A DNA stretch of 64,000 nucleotides. It comes from Microbacterium pseudoresistens (lineage in GTDB: Bacteria; Actinomycetota; Actinomycetes; Actinomycetales; Microbacteriaceae). The position numbers and the translations under genes were made by a program. Positions within the stretch are counted from its first letter, which is position 1. Each line of letters opens with the position of its first letter. The stretch covers positions 868,001 through 932,000 of the forward strand of contig NZ_JACCBH010000001.1 in assembly GCF_013409745.1 (NCBI RefSeq), in the 5' to 3' direction. Shown here one piece after another: positions 7,815 through 16,774 of the stretch. Below the pieces are notes generated by a model that saw only the letters and a list, made by a program, of their open reading frames with translations, searched no databases and was not told the DNA's origin.

Positions 7815-8480
7815 GTGACTCCGATCCTGTTCGACCTCGATGCGACGCTCATCGATCAGGCATCGGCATCGGCGCCGGCCGTCCGCGAGTGGGGCGCTGA
7901 GCTCGGCCTTCCGACCGACGCGATCGTCGAGCGATGGGCGGCGCTGTCATCGCGTCACTACGCTCGCTACCAGGCGCGCGAGATCTCGTTTCAGGGACAG
8001 CGTCGGGAACGCGTCCGCGGACTTCTCGAACGCGAGCTCGAGGACGACGAGGCCGATGAGCTTTTCGCCGGGTATCTGTGGCGGTACGAGGCCGGCTGGG
8101 CGTTGTACGCCGATGCCGTTCCATGTCTGGACCGTCTGAAAGATGCGGGAGTCGCGCTCGGGGTCCTCACGAACGGTGATCGCACTCAACAGATGCAGAA
8201 AATCGATCGCTTCGGACTCGCCCCGTATTTCGACGCGATCGTCTGCTCATCCGACCTGCCGTACGGCAAGCCTCACCCGGGCGCATTCGAAGCGGCTGCT
8301 TCCGCACTCGGACGAGCCGCAGCCGACATCGTCATGGTCGGCGACAGTATCGAGAATGATGCGCACGGCGCGCTCAAGGCCGGGATGCGCGCCGTTCTGC
8401 TCGATCGTGATGACGCATACACGGGCGACGACCTCACGCGGATCACGACGCTCGACGAACTCACGCACTTCTACTCGTAG
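7815..8480 (+). CDS. HAD superfamily hydrolase (phosphatase-like)
   Basis: 221 residues from GTG 7815. All HAD motifs are visible: FDLDATLID with the Asp nucleophile and second Asp, GVLTNGD for the Ser/Thr position, Lys in YGKPHPG, and VMVGDSIENDAHGA for the acidic pair. The helical cap between motifs I and II places it in subfamily IA, like phosphoglycolate phosphatases and haloacid dehalogenases. Substrate is unknown. It lies 39 bases after the radical SAM gene and may share its transcript. A GC-rich terminator hairpin follows about 110 bases after the stop. Confidence 0.88.
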   Translation: MTPILFDLDATLIDQASASAPAVREWGAELGLPTDAIVERWAALSSRHYARYQAREISFQGQRRERVRGLLERELEDDEADELFAGYLWRYEAGWALYADAVPCLDRLKDAGVALGVLTNGDRTQQMQKIDRFGLAPYFDAIVCSSDLPYGKPHPGAFEAAASALGRAAADIVMVGDSIENDAHGALKAGMRAVLLDRDDAYTGDDLTRITTLDELTHFYS

Positions 8481-8587
8481 TCCGAGAGCTATGGCTATCG
8501 GACCGATCCATCCGCATGTTCGCGGTGCAGCCGACCGAAACGGACCCGACGTGCACGACGACGTGACCCTTCACGTCAGCCGTGCTC

Positions 8588-8623
8588 GCCCCGCCCGGCG
8601 GTGTGAGCCGGGAGGGGCGGGGC
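8588..8623. terminator. Bidirectional terminator hairpin
   Basis: GCCCCGCCCGGC (8588-8599) pairs with GCCGGGaGGGGC (from 8607) with one bulged A and a 7-base loop, giving a very GC-rich stem. It lies between the convergent HAD and helicase genes. There is no T-run, as is common in Actinobacteria. Confidence 0.6.
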
Positions 8624-8627
8624 CGAG

Positions 8628-10808
8628 TCAGGCCGTGAGGTCGGCATCGGACGGCAGGCGCCCGGCGATCTCCTCGACCACGTCGTCGCCCGCACGGGCC
8701 TCGTCGAACGGCGCCTCGATCTCAGCGCGGTCGAGCAGCTCCGTCATCCGGCGACGGCGCTGGCGCGTGATGAGAGTCACCACGCGTCCGGCGCGACCGG
8801 CACGGCCGGTGCGACCGGAGCGGTGCAGGTACGTCTTGTACTCGTCGGGCGCATCGGCCTGCACCACCAGATCGATGTCATCGACGTGGATGCCGCGCGC
8901 GGCCACATCCGTCGCCACGAGCACGTTCACCTTGCCCGAGGTCATGCGCGCGAGGTTGCGCGTGCGCCGGCCCTGGTTGAGGTCGCCGTGCAGCGCGACG
9001 GTGGGGATGCCCGCATCCTCGAACTGCTCGGCGAGCATCTCGGCGTACGCGCGGGTGCGCGAGAACACGAGCGTCTTCCCCTCGCGATCAACGAGCGAGG
9101 TGAGGATGTCGGCCTTGTCGCGGTGATCGATCACGAGCACGCGATGCTCGATGCTACTCGAGTCCTGGTCCTCGCCGGCGACCTCGTATACCGCCGGGTC
9201 GACGAGGAACTCGTCGACGAGCGAGGCGACCTCGCGGTCGAGCGTCGCGGAGAACAGGAGTTTCTGGCTCGCCGTGCCATCGGGCAGCCCGGTGCCCGTC
9301 GCGCGGAGGATGCGCTGCACGGGCTCGACGAAACCGAGCTCGCACATGTGGTCGGCCTCGTCGAGCACGGCGATGCGGGCATCCGACAGGTCGAGCTTTC
9401 CCTGCTCGATGAGGTCTTCGATGCGGCCAGGGGTGCCGATGACGATGTCGACGCCCTTCTTCAGCGCGCCCACTTGCCGCGCCTGCGGCACGCCGCCGTA
9501 GATCTGCGTCGTGAACAGGCCGACACTGCGCGCGATCGGCTGCACGGTGCGATCGATCTGCAGCGCCAGCTCGCGCGTGGGCGCGAGGATGATCGCGCGC
9601 GGCGACCGGCCGAACTCGCGTTTCTTGCCCGCCTGCGATTTCAGGATGCTCTCGACGAGAGGTGCGCCGAAGGCGATCGTCTTGCCGGATCCGGTGCGGC
9701 CGCGGCCGAGCACATCGCGCCCCTCGAGGATCGCCGGGATCGTGGCGGCCTGGATGGGGAACGGCGTCTGGGCGCCCATGTTCGCCAGTGTCTCGGCGAT
9801 GTTCGAACCCAGCCCCAGATCGGCGAAGCTCACATCGGCGACCTCGGCGGCCTGCACGGCCTGCGCCTGCAGGCGCTCGTGCACGACATCCTCGATCGGT
9901 GCCGCGGCCGGAGCCGATGTGCGGTGCCAGTCGTCGCGGCTCGGACGCGTCTCACGGCCCGGACGCGACGGACGGTCGGCACGGCGGTCGCCCCGTCCGA
10001 ACCGGTCGTCGCGCTGCGGACGATCGTAGCGGGGGCGCTCGGGCCGACGGTCGTCACGCTCGAAGCGCGTGCGGTCCTGGCGATTCCGGTCATCCCGCTC
10101 GAAGCGGGGGCGGTCGGACCGACGGTCGTCCCGCTCATGGCGGGGTCGATCCTGACGGTTCCGATCATCACGATCGAACCGGGGGCGCTCGGAGCGCCGG
10201 TCGTCACGGTCGTTGCGCGGGCGATCCTGACGGTTCCGATCATCACGGTCGAACCGCGCACGATCATCCCGCTCGTAGCGCGGACGGTCCTGACGCGCAC
10301 GGTCGTCCCGCTCGAAGCGGGGGCGCTCGGCCCGGCGGTCGGCGCCGGAACGACGGTCGTCCCGCTCGAAGCGCGTGCGGTCGTCGCGACGGTCGCGGTC
10401 GAAGCGCGGGCGCTCGGTGCGGCGGTCCTCGCGCCCGAAGCGGTCGTCGCGACGGTGCGGCGCATCGACGCGTCCCGACTCGGCGCGGCCGCGGATGCCG
10501 CGGGCCTCATCGCGACCGGCCTTCTCCTGCGCGCTCCAACGCCGCTTCGGCGCGTCGTCGGCGGGGCGGTAGCCGCGGTGCTTGGGCGAACGGCTGCCGG
10601 GGCGCGCATCGGCGCGCTCGTACCGCCCGGCGCCGTCACGACCAGCGCCTTCGCGGCCCGCGCCGTCACGTCCGCCGCCGTCACGGGCGCTGCGGTCGTC
10701 GCGACGCGCTCCCCCGGTGTGGCGGTCGTGGAACGGCGTCTTCTTCGCGTAGCGCGGCTCGAAGTTGGCGGCGGGGCGACCGCCGCGGGGCTTGTGGTTC
10801 TTGGGCAT
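8628..10808 (-). CDS. DEAD-box RNA helicase with long Arg/Asp-rich N-terminal tail
   Basis: 726 residues. The C-terminal ~400 are a complete DEAD-box core: Q-motif region FPIQAATIPAIL, Walker A GRTGSGKT, PTREL, GTPGR, DEAD in VLDEADHM, SAT in LFSATLD, then VATDVAARGIHVDD and HRSGRTGRAG. The first ~325 residues are a low-complexity, highly charged region with many RDDR, NRQDR and RPRFERDD repeats, predicted to be disordered and RNA-binding. DeaD/RhlE-type helicases unwind structured mRNA and rRNA, often in the cold. The start at 10808 has AAGGA 6 bases upstream. A leader of up to about 250 bases without a gene precedes it. Confidence 0.93.
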   Translation of the reverse strand: MPKNHKPRGGRPAANFEPRYAKKTPFHDRHTGGARRDDRSARDGGGRDGAGREGAGRDGAGRYERADARPGSRSPKHRGYRPADDAPKRRWSAQEKAGRDEARGIRGRAESGRVDAPHRRDDRFGREDRRTERPRFDRDRRDDRTRFERDDRRSGADRRAERPRFERDDRARQDRPRYERDDRARFDRDDRNRQDRPRNDRDDRRSERPRFDRDDRNRQDRPRHERDDRRSDRPRFERDDRNRQDRTRFERDDRRPERPRYDRPQRDDRFGRGDRRADRPSRPGRETRPSRDDWHRTSAPAAAPIEDVVHERLQAQAVQAAEVADVSFADLGLGSNIAETLANMGAQTPFPIQAATIPAILEGRDVLGRGRTGSGKTIAFGAPLVESILKSQAGKKREFGRSPRAIILAPTRELALQIDRTVQPIARSVGLFTTQIYGGVPQARQVGALKKGVDIVIGTPGRIEDLIEQGKLDLSDARIAVLDEADHMCELGFVEPVQRILRATGTGLPDGTASQKLLFSATLDREVASLVDEFLVDPAVYEVAGEDQDSSSIEHRVLVIDHRDKADILTSLVDREGKTLVFSRTRAYAEMLAEQFEDAGIPTVALHGDLNQGRRTRNLARMTSGKVNVLVATDVAARGIHVDDIDLVVQADAPDEYKTYLHRSGRTGRAGRAGRVVTLITRQRRRRMTELLDRAEIEAPFDEARAGDDVVEEIAGRLPSDADLTA
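9990..10460 (-). repeat. Degenerate tandem coding repeats in the helicase tail
   Basis: The coding strand repeats units of about 30-40 bases encoding variations on RPRFERDDRNRQDR. Units are imperfect, and strung together they give a polyampholyte (Arg and Asp in near-equal number). Such repeats can expand or contract by recombination. Confidence 0.7.
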
Positions 10809-11053
10809 GGGGTGTCCTTCGTCTGGTTCTCTTGCACGAGAACAGCGCCGCGCGCCGCGGGTCGCGCGGGGCACGGACATACCCGGACTGTCGTCGGCCG
10901 GGGGCCATTCATAGTGATGGATCATGCGCACGGCGGATGCACCGGGCTCACCATCGGCCCCTGGGCTCACACGTGCTCGAACGATCCCGCCATGGCGGGT
11001 GCCCGAAGCCGACCAGTGCAGTCTAGCCGGGCCGCCTGGGAAGCGACCGGTCG

Positions 11054-11059
11054 TACGAT
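11054..11059 (+). promoter_or_regulatory. -10 element, leaderless start
   Basis: TACGAT ends 6 bases before the ATG at 11066; no Shine-Dalgarno is present. Confidence 0.5.
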
Positions 11060-11065
11060 GACGGC

Positions 11066-11971
11066 ATGCACTCGCCCACCGGTCAGCAGGTCCTCCTCCA
11101 CAGAGGCGGCGTGTCGGCCCGCATCGCCCAGGTCGGCGCATCGCTGCGCCATCTCGTCGTCGCGGGAACCACCGTCGTGCCGCCCTACCCCGATGACGAG
11201 CCCGCCCCGATGTGCGCGGGCGTCGTGCTCGTGCCGTGGCCCAACCGCATCCGCGACGGCGTCTGGCGCGACGGCGACACCGAGCGCGCCCTGGCGATCA
11301 CGGAGCCGAAGCTGCACAACGCCAGCCACGGCCTGCTGCGCTTCGCCGCGTACGAGATCGCAGAGCACTCCGACGACACGGCGACTCTGCGCGCGACGGT
11401 CGTGCCGCAGACCGGGTACCCCTACCTGCTCGACACGGCGGTGACCTACACGCTCGAGGATGACGGCATTCGCGTCGCGCACGAGGTCGTCAACCGCTCG
11501 GCGACGGATGCCCCGGTCGCGCTGGGCGTGCATCCGTATGTCACGATCGGCGACACCGATCCGCGAGGGCTCGTGCTGCGCATCCCCGCCGAGTCGTTCT
11601 TCGAGACCGACGACCGGATGCTGCCCGTCGGCGAATCGCCGGTTTCGGGCGGCACGGATCTTCGTGCGGGCCGCCCTCTCGGCGAGGTGCAGCTCGACAC
11701 CGGCTTCGCCACCCTGCGCCGCGGCGCCGACGACCGCGCCCGCACGAGCCTCACCGCTCCCGACGGGCGCACCGCGGCGCTCTGGCAGGGAGCCGGGTTC
11801 GACTACGTGCAGGTGTACACGACGCCGCGGTATCCGGGGCAGGAGCTCGCCGTCGCGATCGAGCCGATGACCGCACCCGCCGAGGCCTTCAACTCCGGCC
11901 GCGGACTGCGCCGACTCGCACCCGGCGAGGCGTGGACGCTCGAGTGGGGGATCACGCTCTCGGCGGAGTGA
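11066..11971 (+). CDS. Aldose 1-epimerase family protein
   Basis: 301 residues. Mutarotase-type beta-sandwich enzyme that interconverts alpha and beta anomers of sugars. Catalytic features visible: His in NASHGLLRF, His in ALGVHPYVTIG, and the general-base Glu in VAIEPMTAPAEAFNSG. Length is normal. No sugar operon surrounds it; the neighbours are the helicase (divergent) and the RND gene (convergent). The start is supported by TACGAT 6 bases upstream rather than by a ribosome-binding site. Confidence 0.9.
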   Translation: MHSPTGQQVLLHRGGVSARIAQVGASLRHLVVAGTTVVPPYPDDEPAPMCAGVVLVPWPNRIRDGVWRDGDTERALAITEPKLHNASHGLLRFAAYEIAEHSDDTATLRATVVPQTGYPYLLDTAVTYTLEDDGIRVAHEVVNRSATDAPVALGVHPYVTIGDTDPRGLVLRIPAESFFETDDRMLPVGESPVSGGTDLRAGRPLGEVQLDTGFATLRRGADDRARTSLTAPDGRTAALWQGAGFDYVQVYTTPRYPGQELAVAIEPMTAPAEAFNSGRGLRRLAPGEAWTLEWGITLSAE

Positions 11972-12042
11972 GGGGAGCGGGCGGCGCCCCGAGCAGAATC
12001 TCGTCTGGCTCCGCCAGCTCGACGACCGGATGCGGAATCCAG

Positions 12043-15000
12043 TCAGCCCAACGGGTTCGCGGAGACGCCCTTCTCGCGCAGCTCGCGGCGGGTGAGCGCG
12101 GGCGGCTCCGGCGAATCCGGACCATCCGGGTCGCCGTCCTCGAGCCCCGGCGCATCCGTCCCGCCCGCACGCTTCGCCGCCCGGCGCTCGCGGGCCCCTT
12201 CGACGAGGTTGTAGAGGGTCGGCAGCACGATGAGCGTGAGCACGGTCGAGGAGATGAGCCCCCCGATCACGACGATCGCCAGCGGCTGCGAGATGAACCC
12301 GGCGTGCCCCGTGATGCCGAGCGCCATCGGAGTGAGCGCGAAGATCGTCGCCAGTGCCGTCATGAGGATGGGGCGCAGACGCTTCTCGCCGCCGGCGAGC
12401 GTCGCCTCGGCCACGCTCAGCCCCTTCTCGCGGTACTGATTGACGAGGTCGACGAGCACGATGGCGTTCGTCACGACGATGCCGATGAGCATGAGCACGC
12501 CGATGAGGGATGCGACGCCCAGCGGCACGCCCGTGACGATCTGCAGCAGGATCGCCCCGGTCGCCGCGAACGGCACCGAGACGAGCAGCAGCAGCGGCTG
12601 GCGCAACGACTTGAACGTCGCCACCATCACGACGTAGACGATGAGGATCGCCGCGAGCATCGCCAGGCCCAGCTGGGCGAACGAGTCCTGCTGCTGCGAG
12701 GCGACGCCGCCGATCTCGGCGCGGGCACCGTCGGGCAGCGACGCCTCGTCGATCGCGGCCGACACCGACGCCGAGGCGACGGCGAGGTTGTCGGAGCTCA
12801 TCGGCACGGTGATCGTCGCGGTGCGACGCCCCTGCTCTGTGGTGATCGAGGTCGGCCCCTCGCGCTGCTCGACCGTGGCGATGTCCTGCAGCGCGACCGG
12901 TCCGAGCGCCGAGGGCACGACGAGCTGACGCAGCGCGTCGACGGTGGTCGGCGGCGTGGGCGCGGCGAGATACACCGACAGCGAGCTCTCGTCGATCTCC
13001 ACCGAGCCGATCTGCTGCGGCCGCATCGTGCTCGACACGATCGAGCCCACCGCCACCTCCGACAGCCCGTGCTGCGCGGCGGCGGCGCGATCGACGACCA
13101 CGGCGATGTACGGCAGCGAGGCGGCGAGGTTGTCGGTCACCTGACCGATGCCGTCGCGGCCCTTCAGGTCGTCGACGAGCGCGGTCGTCGCCTTCTGCAG
13201 GCTCTCGCCGTCGGGCGCCGTCACGGCCACCTCGATGTCGCTCGACGCCAGCCCTGCCGATGCCGCGACCGTGATGTCGCCGACGCCGTCGAGCCCGTCC
13301 ACGGCATCCTGCACATCGGCGCGCAGGCGCTCCTGGTCGGCATCCGGGTCGGTCTGGATCGAATAGGTCACCGCCGCACCGCCGCTGAAGGCGTCGCGCA
13401 GCGCCGAGCCGCTCGAACCGATCGACGCCTGCACGTCGGTGATGCCGTCGACGCCTGCCAGAGCATCCTCGACGGCGCGGGCCGCCTCCGACTTGGCCTC
13501 CAGGCTCGCGGTCGGACCAAGATCCTGCGTCACCGTCATGGTGTTCTGGCCCGAGTCGCTGAGGAAGTTGATCTTCATCAGCGGAGCGGCGGCCAGCGTC
13601 GCGCCCAGCACGACGACGGCGAGGATCACGGTGAGCCCGGAGTGCTTGAGCGTCCAGGTGAGGATCGGCCGGTACACCTCCTGCAGCTTCGTCGGCGGCG
13701 CATCCGGATGCTCGGGATCGATCGCGCGACCGTGCTCGTCGAGCAGCGGCTTGCCCGGGCGCAGGAACCAGTACGCCAGCACGGGCACGATCGTGAGCGC
13801 GACGAGCAGCGAGGCGGCCATCGCGATCGTCACCGTCATCGCGAACGGCCGGAACAGCTCGCCGACCATGTCTCCCACGAACACGATCGGCAGGAACACC
13901 GCCACCGTCGTGATGGTCGATGCGGTGATGGCGGCGGCCACCTCGCGCACGGCGAGGCGGATCGCATCGCCCTTGTCGGCATCGCCCACATAGTGCCGTT
14001 TGATGTTCTCGATCACCACGATCGAGTCGTCGACCACGCGCCCGATCGCGATCGTGAGCGCACCGAGGGTGAGCATGTTCAGCGAGTAGCCGAAGGCCTG
14101 CAGCCCGATGAAGGTGATGAGCACCGAGGTGGGGATCGAGATCGCGGTGACCAGCGTCGAACGGATCGAGAGCAGGAAGACGAGGATGACGACGACGGCG
14201 AACAGCAGGCCCAGCAGTCCCTCGGTGGCGAGCGTCTCGATGGACTGCGTGATGAACGGCGCCTGATCGAACACGACCGTGAACTCGGCATCGGGGAACG
14301 AGGTCTTCAGATCGTCGAGCACCGTGAGCACGCCGTTCGAGACCTCGACGGTGTTCGCGGCGGGCAGCTTGGTGATCGCGATCGACAGCGCATCCTCGCC
14401 GTTCACGCGCGAGAGCGAGGTGACCGGATCGGTGCCCAGTTCGACGGTGGCGACGTCGCCGATGGTCGCGGACGATCCCACCAGCGGCAGAGCGGCGATC
14501 TCGTCGACCGAGGTGATCTTCGCCCCCGTCTGCACGGTGAGCGTCTCGTCGCCCTCGGTGATGTCTCCGCCGGGGAAGAGCACGCCGTTCTGCTGCAGCG
14601 CCGACGAGATCGCGTTCGTGCCGAGACCCTGCGCGGCGAGCGCGGCGACATCCGGAGTGATCGTGACGCGGTGGCCCACGCCGCCGACGATCTGGGCGGC
14701 GTTGACCCCGTCGACGTCTTCGAGCTGCGGCACGATGACGTTGTCGAGGTCGGCCTGAGCCTGATCGCCCTCGCCGAGCCCGCTGACGGCGATCTGGATG
14801 ACGGGGAAGTCGTCGATCGAGATCGACAGCACCTGCGGCTCGACGTCTTCCGGGAGCTGGCTCGAGATGCGGTTGATCGCCTGCTGCATCTTCTGCTCGG
14901 CGGTGGCCAGGTTCGTGCCGTAGGTGAACGTGGCCTGCACGATCGATGCGTTCGTCGTGCTCGTCGCCGTCGTCGACTCCAGACCCGGAACGCCTTGGAT

Positions 15001-15213
15001 GGCCGTCTCGATCGGCGTGGACACGTCGTTCTCGACGACCTCGGGCGAGGCGCCGGGGTAGGTGGTCATCACCATGAGCGCGGGCAGCTCGAGCGAGGGG
15101 ATGAGCTCCTGCTTGAGGTTGGTCAGCGCGATCCCGCCGAAGACGGCGGCGACGATCGTGACGAGTGCGATGAGCGCGCGGTTGCGCAGGCTCAGGACGG
15201 CGAGTGAAGACAC
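12043..15213 (-). CDS. RND efflux transporter permease (HAE1/AcrB-like)
   Basis: 1056 residues from GTG 15213 with GAGAGAT upstream. Twelve membrane segments are expected: one near residue 15-35, a block around 330-490 after a large loop, then the same again in the second half, which repeats the first. The proton-relay segment GRVVDDSIVVIENIKRH is intact, as are the periplasmic-type porter domains. RND pumps of Actinobacteria export drugs or lipids using the proton gradient, and unlike those of Gram-negatives often have no adaptor or outer-membrane partner; none is seen here. It lies 16 bases after a TetR repressor gene in the same operon. Confidence 0.92.
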   Translation of the reverse strand: MSSLAVLSLRNRALIALVTIVAAVFGGIALTNLKQELIPSLELPALMVMTTYPGASPEVVENDVSTPIETAIQGVPGLESTTATSTTNASIVQATFTYGTNLATAEQKMQQAINRISSQLPEDVEPQVLSISIDDFPVIQIAVSGLGEGDQAQADLDNVIVPQLEDVDGVNAAQIVGGVGHRVTITPDVAALAAQGLGTNAISSALQQNGVLFPGGDITEGDETLTVQTGAKITSVDEIAALPLVGSSATIGDVATVELGTDPVTSLSRVNGEDALSIAITKLPAANTVEVSNGVLTVLDDLKTSFPDAEFTVVFDQAPFITQSIETLATEGLLGLLFAVVVILVFLLSIRSTLVTAISIPTSVLITFIGLQAFGYSLNMLTLGALTIAIGRVVDDSIVVIENIKRHYVGDADKGDAIRLAVREVAAAITASTITTVAVFLPIVFVGDMVGELFRPFAMTVTIAMAASLLVALTIVPVLAYWFLRPGKPLLDEHGRAIDPEHPDAPPTKLQEVYRPILTWTLKHSGLTVILAVVVLGATLAAAPLMKINFLSDSGQNTMTVTQDLGPTASLEAKSEAARAVEDALAGVDGITDVQASIGSSGSALRDAFSGGAAVTYSIQTDPDADQERLRADVQDAVDGLDGVGDITVAASAGLASSDIEVAVTAPDGESLQKATTALVDDLKGRDGIGQVTDNLAASLPYIAVVVDRAAAAQHGLSEVAVGSIVSSTMRPQQIGSVEIDESSLSVYLAAPTPPTTVDALRQLVVPSALGPVALQDIATVEQREGPTSITTEQGRRTATITVPMSSDNLAVASASVSAAIDEASLPDGARAEIGGVASQQQDSFAQLGLAMLAAILIVYVVMVATFKSLRQPLLLLVSVPFAATGAILLQIVTGVPLGVASLIGVLMLIGIVVTNAIVLVDLVNQYREKGLSVAEATLAGGEKRLRPILMTALATIFALTPMALGITGHAGFISQPLAIVVIGGLISSTVLTLIVLPTLYNLVEGARERRAAKRAGGTDAPGLEDGDPDGPDSPEPPALTRRELREKGVSANPLG

Positions 15214-15229
15214 GGCGATCTCTCGGTTG

Positions 15230-15820
15230 CTATGCGGTGGACGTCGGGGACGGGGATGCGGCGGACTCGGCGACGCCGAGGATGCCGGCGAGCGCGGCCT
15301 GGATGATGTGCTGCTCGAGCGGCTGTTCGTGGATCTGTGCGTGCCACAGTACGCCGTCGATGAAGACGGCAGCCGCCTCTGCACGCTCCGGCCCGTGCAC
15401 GGGGGCGAAGATCCCGACGAGCTCGTCCGACCAGTGGCGGGCGAGCTCGCGCAGCCGCGGATCGTGCACGGCCGCGGTGACGACGGCGCGGTCGGCCTGC
15501 ACCGCGGCCCCGTCGGCGAGCGCGGTGTGGATCAGCTCGGCGAGAACCGCGGGGGTGGCGCCCTGCTCCTGGATCACCTCCCGGACGTGCACCATCCGCT
15601 CTCCGACGTGGCCGGCGAGCAGATGAAGCGCGGCGTCGCGGAGATCGTCGAGCGTGGCGAAGTACTGCGTGGTGGCGCCCAGCGGCACCTCCGCGCGGGC
15701 GGCGACCATCCGATGCGTGATCGCGTCGACGCCGACCTCTGTGATGAGTTCGGCCGCCGCCGTGGTGATCGCGAGCCGCCGCGTCTCAGGGTCGCGCTTG
15801 CGGCGAACGGCGTCCGACAC
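15230..15820 (-). CDS. TetR family transcriptional regulator
   Basis: 196 residues from GTG 15820, chosen because GGGGGGAG lies 5 bases upstream; an ATG at 15862 has no such site and falls inside the likely operator. N-terminal helix-turn-helix (residues 15-60: AELITEVGVDAITHRMVAARAEVPLGATTQYF) and a variable ligand-binding helical C-terminus. It precedes the RND pump gene by 16 bases, so it very probably represses the tetR-pump operon until a pump substrate binds. Confidence 0.9.
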   Translation of the reverse strand: MSDAVRRKRDPETRRLAITTAAAELITEVGVDAITHRMVAARAEVPLGATTQYFATLDDLRDAALHLLAGHVGERMVHVREVIQEQGATPAVLAELIHTALADGAAVQADRAVVTAAVHDPRLRELARHWSDELVGIFAPVHGPERAEAAAVFIDGVLWHAQIHEQPLEQHIIQAALAGILGVAESAASPSPTSTA

Positions 15821-15855
15821 GATGCTCCCCCCTCTGGACATATACGCTGGACGGC

Positions 15856-15875
15856 TGTACATGTACGTTTGTACA
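15856..15875. promoter_or_regulatory. Candidate TetR operator
   Basis: TGTACA at 15856-15861 and 15870-15875 flank a third TGTAC; the first part forms the perfect palindrome GTACATGTAC (15857-15866). The cluster lies 36 bases upstream of the TetR start, where a repressor site is expected. Confidence 0.6.
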
Positions 15876-15906
15876 TTCCGGCGTTATGAGGACGCTGAGC
15901 GTCTGC

Positions 15907-16266
15907 TCACAGCGCGGCGCCGACGGCGAGCCCGCCGACCGCCGCGACGACGGATGCCGCGAAGGTTCCGACCAGATGCCCGACGGATGCGGGGCGCTCG
16001 CCGTCCTTCCACAACGCGATGGCGTCGAGCATGGCGGTGCTGAAGGTCGTGTATCCGCCGAGCAGCCCGGCGCCGACGACGAATGCCGCCTCCGGGAGCG
16101 CCGCGGTGACGACTCCCAGCGCGAACGCCCCCGTGATGTTCACGATGACGATCCCCCAGGGAAAGCGCCCCTTCGTGAGTGACATGATCCCGACATCGGC
16201 GAGATAGCGCAGGCCGGCACCGACACCGCCGGCAACCGATGCGAGCAGGAAGACGAGGGGCGTCAT
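15907..16266 (-). CDS. crcB: Fluoride efflux channel subunit CrcB (second of pair)
   Basis: 119 residues, four membrane segments. CrcB/Fluc forms a dual-topology dimeric channel that lets fluoride leave the cell. Conserved landmarks: GAGLRYLAD near the N-terminus, IVIVNITGAFALG, and the GGYTTFSTAMLDA motif that lines the pore. The ATG overlaps the stop of the upstream crcB by 4 bases (ATGA). A pair of adjacent crcB genes normally encodes a heterodimer with opposite membrane orientations. Confidence 0.93.
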   Translation of the reverse strand: MTPLVFLLASVAGGVGAGLRYLADVGIMSLTKGRFPWGIVIVNITGAFALGVVTAALPEAAFVVGAGLLGGYTTFSTAMLDAIALWKDGERPASVGHLVGTFAASVVAAVGGLAVGAAL

Positions 16267-16637
16267 GCCGCGCCCTTTCCGCGGGGCCGCCCGATGCGCA
16301 ATCCGGTGAAGGCGGCCGCGACACCGAGCCCGAGCGTCAGCAGCACGTAGACCGCCGCCGTCGTCGGCTCATCCGCCCACAGCTCCACGGTGCCGACGGC
16401 GAACGCGCTGTAGGTGGTGAATCCGCCCAGGACTCCGGTGCCCAGGAACACCCGCGCATCCGTCGACCCGGGAAGCCGCGCCGCGAGCACGCTGATCAGA
16501 AGGGCGCCCACGACGTTCGCGATGAGCGTCGCGAGAGGGAAGCCGCCCGCACTCGGAACCAGCAGGCCGACACCCAGTCGTGCCGCCGTGCCCAACATCC
16601 CGCCGACGACGACCAGGAGCAGGCGGCGGAGAGTCAC
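16263..16637 (-). CDS. crcB: Fluoride efflux channel subunit CrcB (first of pair)
   Basis: 124 residues, four membrane segments, with GTAARLGVG, LIANVVGALLI and the pore motif LGGFTTYSAFAVG. It is translationally coupled to the second crcB gene by an ATGA overlap, so the two subunits should be made in equal amount. The C-terminus is basic (RIGRPRGKG) while the partner has few charges, which fits opposite topology. No fluoride riboswitch is recognisable upstream, where instead a long inverted repeat lies. Confidence 0.93.
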   Translation of the reverse strand: MTLRRLLLVVVGGMLGTAARLGVGLLVPSAGGFPLATLIANVVGALLISVLAARLPGSTDARVFLGTGVLGGFTTYSAFAVGTVELWADEPTTAAVYVLLTLGLGVAAAFTGLRIGRPRGKGAA

Positions 16638-16672
16638 GCGGCAACTCTAGTCGCGACCTCCACCGCCGCTAC

Positions 16673-16739
16673 GGAGGAGATCTCACGAACGGGAGGACGG
16701 ATCTGTGGCCGTCGCACCCCGGTTCGCGAGATCTCCTCC
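16673..16739. repeat. Long inverted repeat upstream of crcB
   Basis: Arms of 18 bases (16673-16690 and 16722-16739; core GGAGGAGATCTC...CGAAC) differ at one position and enclose a 31-base loop. It sits after the merR stop and before the first crcB start, both on the minus strand. It could end merR transcription or be a dispersed palindromic element. Confidence 0.75.
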
Positions 16740-16774
16740 CGTCCGTGCGCTGTGGCACGGAGCTGTGACGCGGA

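Noticed and set aside
9990..10460. Regular repeats that might suggest a CRISPR array
   Set aside because: Units are degenerate, have no constant spacers and are in frame inside a protein-coding gene; they encode the helicase tail.
8823..11444. 873-residue open frame on the plus strand over the helicase gene
   Set aside because: It is antisense to a certain DEAD-box gene, has low-complexity composition that mirrors the codon bias, and no recognisable domain or ribosome-binding site.
11932..15207. 1091-residue plus-strand open frame over the RND gene
   Set aside because: Rich in Arg, Asp, His and Gly as expected for the complement of a GC-rich gene; no motif. The RND protein on the other strand is complete.
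16638..16774. Possible fluoride riboswitch upstream of crcB
   Set aside because: The conserved fluoride-aptamer segments are not visible; only a long inverted repeat is present.
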